DNA from: Streptosporangium brasiliense
GTDB taxonomy: Bacteria > Actinomycetota > Actinomycetes > Streptosporangiales > Streptosporangiaceae
Direction of reading: 5' to 3'
Length of the DNA stretch: 64,000 nt
Assembly: GCF_030811595.1 (NCBI RefSeq)
Contig: NZ_JAUSRB010000002.1
Location: forward strand, 3,100,001-3,164,000
Shown here: positions 34,702-42,436 of the stretch, in pieces
Numbering within the stretch: position 1 is the stretch's first letter
Layout of the letters: the number at the start of each line of letters is the position of its first letter
Notes under the pieces: generated by a model
The model's input: the letters and a program-made list of their open reading frames with translations, nothing else
The model's database searches: none
What the model was told of the DNA's origin: nothing
Made by a program: the position numbers and the translations under genes

Positions 34702-34824
34702 CGCGGCCGTCACCGGCCACGTCCGGCCGCCGCGTCGCCCCCGGGCCACGCCCGGCCGCCGCACCGCCGGCCCGCGTCCCGCGGGACTATGGACCCACGG
34801 GACCACAGGACCCGCGCAGGCACC

Positions 34825-34956
34825 CGCGCGACCGGCACAGGCCGTCCGCGCGACCGGCACAGGCCGTCCGCGCGACCGGCACAGGCCGTCCGCGCGACCG
34901 GCACAGGCCGTCCGCGCGACCGGCACAGGCCGTCCGCGCGACCGGCACAGGCCGTC
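34825..34956. repeat. six perfect 22-bp tandem repeats
   Basis: Six identical copies of a 22-bp unit (CGCGCGACCGGCACAGG plus CCGTC) run head to tail, followed by a partial copy CGCGCGAC. The array is bracketed by GCAGGCACCCGCGC on both sides (34816-34829 and 34969-34982). There are no spacers. It fills the 327-bp gap between yceI and the pirin gene. The gap also has a two-copy 29-bp repeat at about 34717-34775. Confidence 0.95.
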
Positions 34957-35028
34957 CGCGCGACCCACGCAGGCACCCGCGCCTTCCACGCCCGTGCGCC
35001 TTTCCGGACCCGAAAGGGGATCAATCTC

Positions 35029-35799
35029 ATGACCGTGTTCCCGCCGACCCCGACCGTGGACGTCCGCCGCGCCGACGAGCGGTCCGTCACCGACATCGCC
35101 TGGCTGGACTCCAAGCACTCCTTCTCGTTCGGAGGCCACTACGACGCGGGCAACACCCATCACGGGGTGCTGCTGGTCAACAACGACGACATCGTGCGCC
35201 CCGGCAGCGGGTTCGACACCCACCCGCACCGCGACATGGAGATCGTCACCTGGGTGCTCCAGGGCTCCCTCGTGCACCAGGACTCCGAGGGCCACAACGG
35301 CGTCATCTATCCGGGACTGGCCCAGCGCATGAGCGCCGGCACCGGCATCATGCACTCGGAGAAGAACGACTCTTGGCGGCTGCGGGGCGACGCGCCCCAC
35401 GACGAGCCGGTGCACTTCGTGCAGATGTGGGTGGTGCCGGACGAGCCCGGGATCGCCCCCGGCTACGAGCAGTTGGAGATCGAGGGCGAGCTGCTGGCCG
35501 GCGGCCTGGTGCCGGTCGCGTCCGGGATGGCCAAGCATGACGGGGCCTCCGCCATCCGCATCAAGAACCGCTACGCCGCCCTGCACGCCGCCCGCCTGCG
35601 GCCTGGCCAGAGCGTCGAGCTTCCCGAAGCGCCGTTCCTGCACCTGTTCGTGCCCCGCGGTGCGGTCACCCTCGAAGGCGCCGGGGCGTTGGGCACCGGT
35701 GACGCCGTCCGCTTCACCGCCACCGGCGGCCAGCGGGTCACCGCCACCGAACCCGCCGAGATCCTGGTGTGGGAGATGCACGCGGCCATCGCCGCCTGA
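35029..35799 (+). CDS. pirin family cupin protein
   Basis: This is a 256-residue bicupin of the pirin family. The N-terminal cupin has metal ligands in FDTHPHRDMEIVTWVLQG (His, His) and GTGIMHSEKN (His, Glu). The C-terminal cupin is present and degenerate, as usual. Pirins are iron proteins; bacterial members include quercetin 2,3-dioxygenases and redox regulators. ATG 35029 has GAAAGGGGA upstream. The frame is open far upstream only because the 22-bp repeat array lacks stops. Co-direction with yceI behind MarR sites suggests a stress regulon. The function in this organism is unknown. Confidence 0.88.
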   Translation: MTVFPPTPTVDVRRADERSVTDIAWLDSKHSFSFGGHYDAGNTHHGVLLVNNDDIVRPGSGFDTHPHRDMEIVTWVLQGSLVHQDSEGHNGVIYPGLAQRMSAGTGIMHSEKNDSWRLRGDAPHDEPVHFVQMWVVPDEPGIAPGYEQLEIEGELLAGGLVPVASGMAKHDGASAIRIKNRYAALHAARLRPGQSVELPEAPFLHLFVPRGAVTLEGAGALGTGDAVRFTATGGQRVTATEPAEILVWEMHAAIAA

Positions 35800-35838
35800 C
35801 CCCGCCGCGAGAAAGCGCGAGAAGGAGAGCACGGACAC

Positions 35839-36231
35839 ATGTCGACCTCGGGAGCAGCGAGCATGGGTCAGACGGAACCGCAGGTCGTCGACAACGCTCG
35901 GGCCGGCCGGTTCGAGATCCTCGTCGACGGGGAGACCGCCGGGTCCGCCGTGTACAGGCGGGCAGGTAAGAAGCTGTCGTTCACCCACACGGAGATAGAT
36001 CCGCGTTTCGAAGGCCGCGGACTCGGCTCGATCCTCGCGCGCGGCGCGCTCGACGCCGCCCGCACCGCCGGGATGTCGGTCCTGCCGTTCTGCCCGTTCA
36101 TCCGTGGCTACATCGAGCGACACCCCGGCTACCTCGGCCTGGTGCCCCCGGACCGGCGAGCCCGCTTCGGCCTCCCCGCCGACGGGCCGGGCGGGAGCTC
36201 CGGGGAGCCCGACCGGCCGCCTGCGCCGTAG
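35839..36231 (+). CDS. small GNAT-fold N-acetyltransferase
   Basis: This is a 130-residue GNAT of the short YjdJ/GTNAT type. It carries the acetyl-CoA loop RFEGRGLGSILARGALDAAR and the downstream PFCPFIRGYIERHPGY segment that is diagnostic of this subfamily. The C-terminal 25 residues are a Pro/Gly-rich tail. AGAAGGAGAG precedes ATG 35839 and the gap to the pirin gene is 39 bp, so they are probably cotranscribed. These minimal GNATs lack part of the usual substrate-binding arm; their targets are largely unknown. Confidence 0.85.
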   Translation: MSTSGAASMGQTEPQVVDNARAGRFEILVDGETAGSAVYRRAGKKLSFTHTEIDPRFEGRGLGSILARGALDAARTAGMSVLPFCPFIRGYIERHPGYLGLVPPDRRARFGLPADGPGGSSGEPDRPPAP

Positions 36232-36267
36232 GACCCGCTTCCACGGGAGCGCCATGAGGCGCGCGGC

Positions 36268-37518
36268 TCAACGGGGGTTCTTGGCCGTGACGTCGCGGGG
36301 GGTGATGCGGAAGCCCTGCCAGTGGGTCGGCATGGGGTCGGCGTCCTCGTCGCGGGCGACGTGGTGGAAGCCGACGTTGACCCAGAGCACGGGGTCGGTG
36401 ACCGTCTCGCCGTTGACGTAACGGTCGACGGACTCCGCGCACCCGGGCGCGGGGTTGGTGGTCGCCAGGCGCTCGCAGGAGCGGTAGTCGGTGACGTAGA
36501 GGTCGGCGCGGGTGAACGCCTCGCCGGCCGGGCCGCGGTATTCGGCGCTGTCGGAGTTGTTCAGCTCCCAGGAGACGGGGTGCCCGTCGGCGTTGCGGAC
36601 CCCGCGGTCGACCACGCGCCACCAGCGCATCCGGCCGTTGACGGCCTTGCCCTCCCGGGCGAAGGCCGTGCGCGTGAGACTCCGCTTGGCTGTGCCGGAC
36701 CCCGAGAAGTCGTACTGCTCGACGACGTCGCCGCTCTCGCCCTGGATGTCGAAGTCGAGACGCCAGAAGATGTTGTGGCTGTGGCTCTCCTCGAAGTCCG
36801 CGCTGCCCACGCCGATCGGCCAGCCGTGCTCGGGCGTGGTGGTGGACCCGGCCAGCGAGCCGGTCGCGCCCACGCGGGGGGTGATCGCCCCGTCGTCGGA
36901 GAAGGCCCACTCGGCCAGATAGGTGTACCAGCCGACCTGGAAGGCGGCGAACACCACCAGATCCTGCCCCTGGGCCGAGATGTTCGGCTCCTCGTAACCG
37001 GGCTTCAGGTAGGCGTGGCCGCGCGCCCGCGTCGTCACGCAGACGTACTGCAGGCGGCGCTCGCCGGCCGGGCAGTCGGCGGCCTGCAACGGGATGGCGG
37101 AGTCGCCGAGGGCCCCGATGTCGTGGTAGCGGGGGCTGCCGCTGTCGTAGGGGACGTGGATCTGGGCCAGCGCGGTGCTGCGCAGCACGCTGACCGGGCT
37201 GTTGCCCCTGGGGGTGTAGACGACCTTGGTGAGGACCAGCCCCTCGATGTTGCGCATCTCCCAGCAGAGCTGCCAGCGCGCGCCGTTCGGCAGGGTCCTG
37301 TCGATCCGGTACGGCGCGCTGCACGGGGGCTGCGCGGCCGGCGCGGCGGGCGCGGCGGAGGCCCGCGCGACGGGCCCGGAGCGGGCGGCGGCGGAGTGGG
37401 GGCCCGGCGCGGCCCGCGCGGCCGGCGCCGGACCGAGACCGCAGGTGAGCAGCACGGCGCAGGCGAGGGCCAGGCGCGGGGACCGGGAGAGGGCCGGACG
37501 CAGGGACAAGGTCACCAC
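36268..37518 (-). CDS. secreted copper amine oxidase-like protein with altered cofactor motif
   Basis: This is a 416-residue exported protein. A signal peptide (LALACAVLLTCGLGPAPAARA) and a Pro/Ala spacer lead to a domain resembling the catalytic domain of copper amine oxidases. Recognisable blocks are SPRYHDIGALG, EWAFSDDGAITPRVGATG, the copper-ligand HxH in SHSHNIFWRLDFDIQG, and HHVARDEDADPMPTHWQGFRITP near the end. The topaquinone signature, normally Asn-Tyr-Asp/Glu, reads Trp-Tyr-Thr (VGWYTYL), so cofactor formation is doubtful. It is shorter than full oxidases, lacking the N-terminal domains. GTG 37518 overlaps the stop of the upstream gene, so it is coupled to the 223-residue secreted partner. 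Confidence 0.75.
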   Translation of the reverse strand: MVTLSLRPALSRSPRLALACAVLLTCGLGPAPAARAAPGPHSAAARSGPVARASAAPAAPAAQPPCSAPYRIDRTLPNGARWQLCWEMRNIEGLVLTKVVYTPRGNSPVSVLRSTALAQIHVPYDSGSPRYHDIGALGDSAIPLQAADCPAGERRLQYVCVTTRARGHAYLKPGYEEPNISAQGQDLVVFAAFQVGWYTYLAEWAFSDDGAITPRVGATGSLAGSTTTPEHGWPIGVGSADFEESHSHNIFWRLDFDIQGESGDVVEQYDFSGSGTAKRSLTRTAFAREGKAVNGRMRWWRVVDRGVRNADGHPVSWELNNSDSAEYRGPAGEAFTRADLYVTDYRSCERLATTNPAPGCAESVDRYVNGETVTDPVLWVNVGFHHVARDEDADPMPTHWQGFRITPRDVTAKNPR

Positions 37519-38183
37519 TCCAGGGTGTAGATCTGCTTGGCGGACAGGTCGACGACGATCCGGCTGGTGTCCAGCCAGGTGTTGCCGGGGAGCCGGACGA
37601 ACAGCCGCACGCAGCGGTGGGTCTCACACCGGCGGGCCCCGCCCTCCTGGCCGGGGGTGAAGATCAGCCCTCGGAGCCCCAGGTCGGAGGCGGACCGCAG
37701 CGGCCGGCCGGCCGCCCTGGCGTAGGACTCGCGCACGCCCCTGCCGTACTCCGGGTCGGCCAGCAGCAGCTCGGCGGCTCTGAGCTCCTCCGCCCCGGAC
37801 GGCGGCGGCTGCACGCCCTGCGTCACGCTCTCCGCCACGACCCTGCCCTGGCCGAGGTCCACGGTCCGCACGATCAGCCTGTCGGTGGCGTAGTCGTACA
37901 GGTAGGCGTCGGCCCGCCGCCGCTCCTCGGCGTCCTTGCCGTCGTCGCGCTCGACGTAGAGCAGCTTGACCCGTCCGGCGGCCAGGTGTGCCCGGGAGAC
38001 GGCCGAGGCGATGTCGCCCGCCCGGGTGACCTCCTGGCCGGTCAGCGGATCTCCCGCGGCGGGCACCGCCGGTGCGGCCCCGGCCGCCTGCGACCCCTGC
38101 CCGCCGGACAGCAGGAGCGCCGTCCCCGCGACGGCCGCCACCCCCGCTCCCGCGAGCGTCATCATGATCCGCCGTCGCCCCAC
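37512..38183 (-). CDS. exported protein coupled to the amine-oxidase-like protein
   Basis: This 223-residue protein has no family I can name. It begins MGRRRIMMTLAGAGVAAVAG, a basic plus hydrophobic signal (possibly Tat-like, though without a clear RRxFL). A mixed alpha/beta domain follows with LLYVERDDGKDAEERRRADAYLYDYATD, a Cys pair (RRCETHRC) and the ending TWLDTSRIVVDLSAKQIYTLEW. GTG 38183 is chosen for the AAAGAAGG site. Its stop overlaps the start of the amine-oxidase-like gene, and similar pairs occur in streptomycetes as I recall. It is probably an accessory or chaperone-like partner; this is inference. Confidence 0.7.
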   Translation of the reverse strand: MGRRRIMMTLAGAGVAAVAGTALLLSGGQGSQAAGAAPAVPAAGDPLTGQEVTRAGDIASAVSRAHLAAGRVKLLYVERDDGKDAEERRRADAYLYDYATDRLIVRTVDLGQGRVVAESVTQGVQPPPSGAEELRAAELLLADPEYGRGVRESYARAAGRPLRSASDLGLRGLIFTPGQEGGARRCETHRCVRLFVRLPGNTWLDTSRIVVDLSAKQIYTLEW

Positions 38184-38312
38184 GAGCACCTTCTTTACCG
38201 ATTGTTGACCTGTAGTCGCGCAGTGTAGTCGCGCCGAGGCGTCTGGTCGGTTCGAAAGGCGTATTGCGCTGTTGATCCACTTTGCCGGGTCAGGCCGGGC
38301 CCGGAAGGCGGT

Positions 38313-38345
38313 CGGCTCGGTCTCGAAGACGTCCAGCCCCGCGCC
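38313..38345 (-). pseudogene. possible relic of a D-2-hydroxyacid dehydrogenase
   Basis: On the minus strand eleven codons read GAGLDVFETEP, the near-invariant block after the catalytic His region of D-isomer 2-hydroxyacid dehydrogenases. Flanking codons do not continue the family sequence and no NAD-binding domain is present. It is a possible gene remnant, or chance. Confidence 0.3.
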
Positions 38346-38356
38346 GGTGGGGCTTC

Positions 38357-38806
38357 TCAGGCCATGGCTTCCCGGGCGCCGGCGCTCATGGAGCGTCGCA
38401 GGCCGATGAACTCGAGCCCGGCGTAGACCGCGACCACCAGCGCTCCGACGAGCATGAAGGCGACCCCCGGACCGGTGAGCGGTATCACGTCCGCGAAGGT
38501 GAGCAGCAGGAGCGCCACGCACGACAGCGCGTTGCCCGCGACGACGGAGGCGGCGTGGCGCGGGGGGATCCGCGGATAGCCGGCGATGAGGCCGAGAGCG
38601 GCGGCCCCACCCAGCATGGCGACCCCGAACGGGACGGACCAGGTGGTCGGCAGGCCGAGCGGACCGCTGAGCGGCCCGCTGCCGGCGAGCATGACGACGC
38701 CGAAGACGGCGGTGCTCCAGCCGTCGATCCGCAGGACCGTGCGCAGCAGGTCCGACCCGCCACCGCCGGCCGCCGGGGGCCGGGCGGCCCCGGTCACGCT
38801 GCTCAT
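38357..38806 (-). CDS. small four-helix membrane protein
   Basis: This 149-residue protein has four predicted transmembrane segments, around WSTAVFGVVMLAGSG, FGVAMLGGAAALGLIAG, AGNALSCVALLLLTFADVI and VAFMLVGALVVAVYAGLEFIG. A flexible Gly/Pro N-terminus precedes them. No catalytic motif is visible and I do not recognise a named family; it resembles SPW-repeat or integral membrane proteins of unknown role. It is divergent from an MmyB-like XRE regulator, and a nested dyad lies in the shared 130-bp gap. The regulator probably controls it. Confidence 0.72.
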   Translation of the reverse strand: MSSVTGAARPPAAGGGGSDLLRTVLRIDGWSTAVFGVVMLAGSGPLSGPLGLPTTWSVPFGVAMLGGAAALGLIAGYPRIPPRHAASVVAGNALSCVALLLLTFADVIPLTGPGVAFMLVGALVVAVYAGLEFIGLRRSMSAGAREAMA

Positions 38807-38858
38807 ACAGGTCTCCTTCCGTGGACGGGCCCGGTCGGGCCCTGGCCGGAAGAGACGT

Positions 38859-38904
38859 TGCCATCACCCCGGTCATGGGCTCAATGACCTCCGAGGTGAT
38901 GGCA
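38859..38904. promoter_or_regulatory. nested inverted repeats between divergent genes
   Basis: The outer arms TGCCATCACC (38859-38868) and GGTGATGGCA (38895-38904) are perfect over 10 bp. The inner arms GGTCAT (38871-38876) and ATGACC (38884-38889) are perfect over 6 bp. The element lies 32 bp before the XRE start and 52 bp from the membrane-protein start, a fitting place for an operator. Confidence 0.65.
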
Positions 38905-38936
38905 GTGGTGACCTCACGGTGGCTAGTCTCCCGGGC

Positions 38937-39755
38937 ATGGATGTGGAGCGACCGTCCCGGGTGGGTGCCCTGCTGAGGGAGTGGCGGCAGCGCCGCAGGC
39001 TCAGCCAGCTCGACCTCGCCCTCCTGGCCGACACCTCCGCGCGGCATCTGTCATATGTGGAGACCGGCCGGGCGCGCCCGAGCCGGGCGATGGTGCTGCG
39101 CCTGTCCGCCGCCCTGGACGTCCCCTTGCGTGAGCGCAACACCTTGCTGCTGGCCGCCGACTACGCGCCGGCCTACCGGGAGAGCAGCCTCGACGACGAG
39201 TACATGGCGTCGATCCGCTCGGCTCTGGACACCATGCTGACGGCGCACGAGCCGTATCCCGCCGTCGTGGTCGACCGGCTCTGGAACGTGCTGATCGGCA
39301 ACCGGGCCATGTCCGTCCTGATGGACGGCATACCGCCGCATCTGCTGGAGCCGCGGCCGAACGTGTTCCGGCTGCTGCTGCACCCCGACGGGCTGGCCGC
39401 GCACCTGGCCAACCTGGGCGAGGTCCGATCCCTCTCCCTCGAACGGCTGCGCCGCCAGGTCAGCGCCACCGGAGACGCGCAACTGCGCGCGCTCTACGAG
39501 GAGGTGTGCCGCTACCCCGTCCCTGCGGACGAGGAGTCGGGGGAGACCGGCGGCCCGGGACAGCGGCCGAGCCCGGTGCAGGTGCCGTTGAGAATCCGCA
39601 CTCCGTACGGCGAGCTGTCGATGTTCGGCACCATGGCCACGTTCGGCGCTCCGGCCGATGTGACGCTGTCGGAGCTGGCGATCGAGCTGTTCTACCCCCT
39701 CGACAGATTCACCGCCGACGCCCTGCGCGCGCTGGCCGGCCAAACTGGTCCGTGA
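38937..39755 (+). CDS. XRE-family regulator with MmyB-like ligand domain
   Basis: This is a 272-residue regulator. The helix-turn-helix occupies residues 8-65 (LLREWRQRRRLSQLDLALLADTS, RHLSYVETGRARPS). An MmyB-type PAS-like domain follows (YPAVVVDRLWNVLIGNRAM, FRLLLHPDGLAAHLANLGE, then the C-terminal LSELAIELFYPLDRFTADAL). Such proteins often control adjacent short-chain reductases or small membrane proteins and may bind fatty acids. ATG 38937 is the first start consistent with the domain; a ribosome site is weak (CTCCCGGGC), so the mRNA may be leaderless. It is divergent from the four-helix membrane protein. Confidence 0.88.
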   Translation: MDVERPSRVGALLREWRQRRRLSQLDLALLADTSARHLSYVETGRARPSRAMVLRLSAALDVPLRERNTLLLAADYAPAYRESSLDDEYMASIRSALDTMLTAHEPYPAVVVDRLWNVLIGNRAMSVLMDGIPPHLLEPRPNVFRLLLHPDGLAAHLANLGEVRSLSLERLRRQVSATGDAQLRALYEEVCRYPVPADEESGETGGPGQRPSPVQVPLRIRTPYGELSMFGTMATFGAPADVTLSELAIELFYPLDRFTADALRALAGQTGP

Positions 39756-39842
39756 GCGTCCCGGCCGTCCGGCCGTGGCCCTGCGGCCCCTCCCCATGAG
39801 TCCGTCGCGACCGCGGTGACCGAGTGAGGTCGGCCTCAGGAC

Positions 39843-39863
39843 TTGAGTCTCCAGCGGCTGGAA
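39843..39863 (+). promoter_or_regulatory. MerR-type operator before the 302-residue MerR gene
   Basis: TTGAGT (39843-39848) is followed immediately by CTCCAG-CGG-CTGGAA (39849-39863), a near-perfect dyad of the kind bound by CueR/TipA-like MerR proteins. It lies 17 bp before the start, so autoregulation is likely. Confidence 0.6.
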
Positions 39864-39879
39864 GGTCGAAGGTGGTCCC

Positions 39880-40788
39880 ATGGACGACCGCACCGGGCTG
39901 TTCACCATCGGGCAGCTCGCCCGCCGTACCGCGCTGCCGGTGCGCACCATCCGCTTCTGGTCCGACCTGGGGATCGTCCCGCCGACGTGCCGTTCGGCCG
40001 GTGGTTACCGGCTCTACGACGTGGCGGCGGTGGCCCGGCTGGACCTGGTGCGGACGCTCCGCGAGCTGGGCCTGGACCTGGAGACGGTCCGGCGGATCCT
40101 GCGCGTCCAGGGCACCGTCGCCGAGATCGCCGGAGCGCACGCCGATGCCCTGGACGCGGAGATCCGCGTCCTGCAACTGCGGCGCGCGGTGCTGCGGTCG
40201 GTCGCCCGACGAGGGAGCACCACCGAGGAGATGAGACTCATGCACAGACTGGCCAGGATGTCCGCCCAGGAGCGGCAGCGCGTCATCGACGACTTCGTCG
40301 ACCAGACCTTCGCCGGCCTCGACCCTGACACGCCGGGGGCCCACATCGCGCGGATGATGCGCCAGATGCCGGCGGAGCTGCCGGACGACCCCAGCGCCGA
40401 GCAGGTGGACGCCTGGATGGAGCTCGCCGAGCTCGTCGCCGACGAGTCCTTCCGGCAGCGCGTGCGCCAGATGGCGGTGGCGGGCGCGGAGCCCGGCGAG
40501 CAACCCCAGCACTACGACCACGGGCCGATCCTGGAGCACGCCGGCGGCGCGCTGGCCGCCGGGGTCGCCCCGGAGTCCGCCGAGGGCGGGGCGGTCCTGC
40601 ACCGGATCATCGGCGCGGACACCCCCGCCGGGGAACGCCTCCGGCTGGCCGACGAGCTGGAGATGTTCACCGACCGGCGGGTGGAGCGGTACTGGCAGCT
40701 GATCGGGGCCGTCAACGGCCTGCCGCCGTTCCCGCCCAGCGTCGCGGCGTTCGAATGGTTCATCGCGGCGCTCCGCGCCCACCGGTGA
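39880..40788 (+). CDS. MerR-family regulator with long C-terminal effector domain
   Basis: This is a 302-residue protein. Residues 8-75 are a canonical MerR helix-turn-helix (FTIGQLARRTALPVRTIRFW, then GGYRLYD), followed by the coiled-coil dimer helix (about 80-115). The remaining 180 residues are helical and acidic, with ARMSAQERQRVIDDFVDQ and ERYWQLIGAVNGLPPFP. They form an unclassified effector domain seen in other actinobacterial MerR proteins. GAAGG lies upstream of ATG 39880, and a dyad at 39849-39863 suggests autoregulation. No obvious target gene lies next to it; what it senses is unknown. Confidence 0.83.
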   Translation: MDDRTGLFTIGQLARRTALPVRTIRFWSDLGIVPPTCRSAGGYRLYDVAAVARLDLVRTLRELGLDLETVRRILRVQGTVAEIAGAHADALDAEIRVLQLRRAVLRSVARRGSTTEEMRLMHRLARMSAQERQRVIDDFVDQTFAGLDPDTPGAHIARMMRQMPAELPDDPSAEQVDAWMELAELVADESFRQRVRQMAVAGAEPGEQPQHYDHGPILEHAGGALAAGVAPESAEGGAVLHRIIGADTPAGERLRLADELEMFTDRRVERYWQLIGAVNGLPPFPPSVAAFEWFIAALRAHR

Positions 40789-41164
40789 CCCGGCCGGGCG
40801 TCGATCTCCAGTAGTCGCGGTCCAGGCAGCCGGAACCCTCGGTGCCCTCTCTCCGGCGTGGGATCGGGCGGAGGCGCCGCCGTACGGTCATCCGGGCGCG
40901 GACCCGCGCGGAGGCGGGCCGCTGCCGGCCGTGGTGGGTCCGGTGCGGCAGGCTCGCGGCCCCGTGGGCGTACGGCGGGTGCCCGCGTCGGCGGTGGCCG
41001 AGCGGTGTCGGTGGCTGGTCAGCGGACCAACGGACCCGGATCGGCCCGGGTCTTCGGCTAGGGTCTGCATCGGATCGGACCTCCTGCGTCCGGTCAAGGG
41101 GTCCGCCCCGGCGTTCCCTGCCGTGGCGGGCCCCGCTCTCAGCCGTACCGGGTGTGCCGGGGGC
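40789..41164. other. 376-bp gap with no supported gene
   Basis: The region separates a plus-strand merR gene from the convergent S1 protease gene. Short open frames on both strands lack ribosome sites and recognisable domains. No strong hairpin was found beyond the short CCCGGCCGGG palindrome just after the merR stop. Confidence 0.4.
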
Positions 41165-42436
41165 TCATCCCAGGACGATCGATATTCCGGGGAAGGAGGC
41201 CACCGCGTTGCTCCACGGGGTGTAGTACATCCGCCAGGCGCAGGTCCGGCCGCTGGTGACGTAGCCGGTGCACGGCACCGCGGTGCCACCGTCGATGGCG
41301 GTGTTGACGCCCGCCGCGTACACCTGGGCGGTGTTGGCGGAGTTGATGACCTCGACCGAGCCGCCGCTGTCGCCCTGCCCGACGGCGTTGGTGTGCGCGG
41401 ACTGCTCCGCCCAGACGGTGCCGGTGATCCAGTATCCGACGTTGATGCTCACGCCGGTCTGCTGGACCTGGATGCTGCAGTTGGTGCCCGAGTAGGCCCC
41501 GGAGGTGCACACCCACAGGCCGACGTAGCTGCCGAAGGTGCCGATCACCGGGTTGCTGAACTCGCTGGCGGTGTTGCCGACGACGTTGTTGAAGACCCGG
41601 CCCTGCGATCCCGCGTTGATCAGCAGCACGTCGCGGCCGTTGTCGTCCTCGGAGATGTTCCCGATGACCTGGCCGGTCGGATCGGTGGCCGTGTTGCCCA
41701 CCGCCCCGCAGTGACCGGCGGAGAGCATCTTGGTCACGCCTCCGTGCGAGACGGCGAAGCCGGTGGAGCAGCCGCCGCCGCTGGTGTTGCGCCAGGCGCC
41801 CCCGCCCCACCACGGCGGCGAGTCGTCCCAGCGGGTCGCCAGGGTCGGGCGGACGCCGACCTCCACGGTGACCGGCACCGTCACGTCGGTGAGCGCGGAG
41901 CGGGCCGACCTGGCGCTCAGACCGGTCACGGTCAGGCCGGAGCCGTCGGGCCGGGGCGCGACCGAGGTGATCACACCGCCGGCCTTCCGGGTGATCCGGG
42001 CGGTCTCGCGTGCCAGCTCGCGCGCGGAGTAGCGCGCCGGCAGGACGCTGACGGCGACGTCGCCGCGGAGCTCGCCGAGGAGGGCGTCGACCGCTTCGGG
42101 AGTGTCGCCCTTCCAGTAAAGGCGTAGTCCGTGGTTCTCCGGTGCGGCGATGATGCCGGCGTAGCCGTCGGCGCCCGGCTCCCGGGCCGCCGCGGAGATG
42201 CGGTCGGCGGCGCGGACCAGCCGTTCCTGGGTGGCCAGAAGCTCCTTCCACGAGGCGAAGCCGCCCGGTACCGGACCGGCCTGCTCGATGGCCTGCGTGC
42301 GGGTGTCCTTGGCGGGCTCCTGCGCGACGGCGGCCTGGGCGCCACCGATCGCCGTGGCCACCAGGGTGGCTCCCAGCGCGATCGCGAGACGGCGGGTGAA
42401 CCGGCTCGCCCTTTCGATGGTGGGGGGAGTTTCCAC
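41165..42436 (-). CDS. secreted S1 (chymotrypsin-fold) serine protease with propeptide
   Basis: This is a 423-residue exported protease of the alpha-lytic/streptogrisin type. A signal peptide (LAIALGATLVATAIGGAQA) and a propeptide of about 170 residues (IIAAPENHGLRLYWKGD; ITSVAPRPDG) precede the mature domain. The triad is intact: His242 (SAGHCG), Asp269 (NGRDVLLI) and Ser357 (GQGDSGGS). Mature-domain cysteines pair as usual. GTG 42436 is chosen because AAGGAGGAA lies 5 nt upstream; the longer ATG form (42484) lacks such a site. The propeptide acts as a folding chaperone in this family. Confidence 0.9.
   Translation of the reverse strand: METPPTIERASRFTRRLAIALGATLVATAIGGAQAAVAQEPAKDTRTQAIEQAGPVPGGFASWKELLATQERLVRAADRISAAAREPGADGYAGIIAAPENHGLRLYWKGDTPEAVDALLGELRGDVAVSVLPARYSARELARETARITRKAGGVITSVAPRPDGSGLTVTGLSARSARSALTDVTVPVTVEVGVRPTLATRWDDSPPWWGGGAWRNTSGGGCSTGFAVSHGGVTKMLSAGHCGAVGNTATDPTGQVIGNISEDDNGRDVLLINAGSQGRVFNNVVGNTASEFSNPVIGTFGSYVGLWVCTSGAYSGTNCSIQVQQTGVSINVGYWITGTVWAEQSAHTNAVGQGDSGGSVEVINSANTAQVYAAGVNTAIDGGTAVPCTGYVTSGRTCAWRMYYTPWSNAVASFPGISIVLG

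Noticed and set aside
34825..34956. 22-bp repeat array considered as a CRISPR array
   Set aside because: The copies are directly adjacent with no unique spacers, and no cas genes are in the window.
34045..36255. 736-codon minus-strand frame over yceI, the repeat array, pirin and GNAT
   Set aside because: It is open only because of GC codon bias and a stop-free 22-bp repeat. It crosses three well-supported plus-strand genes.
40842..41225. Short overlapping frames in the gap before the S1 protease
   Set aside because: No start signals or conserved motifs are present; the composition is Arg/Gly/Pro-rich, as expected by chance at this GC content.
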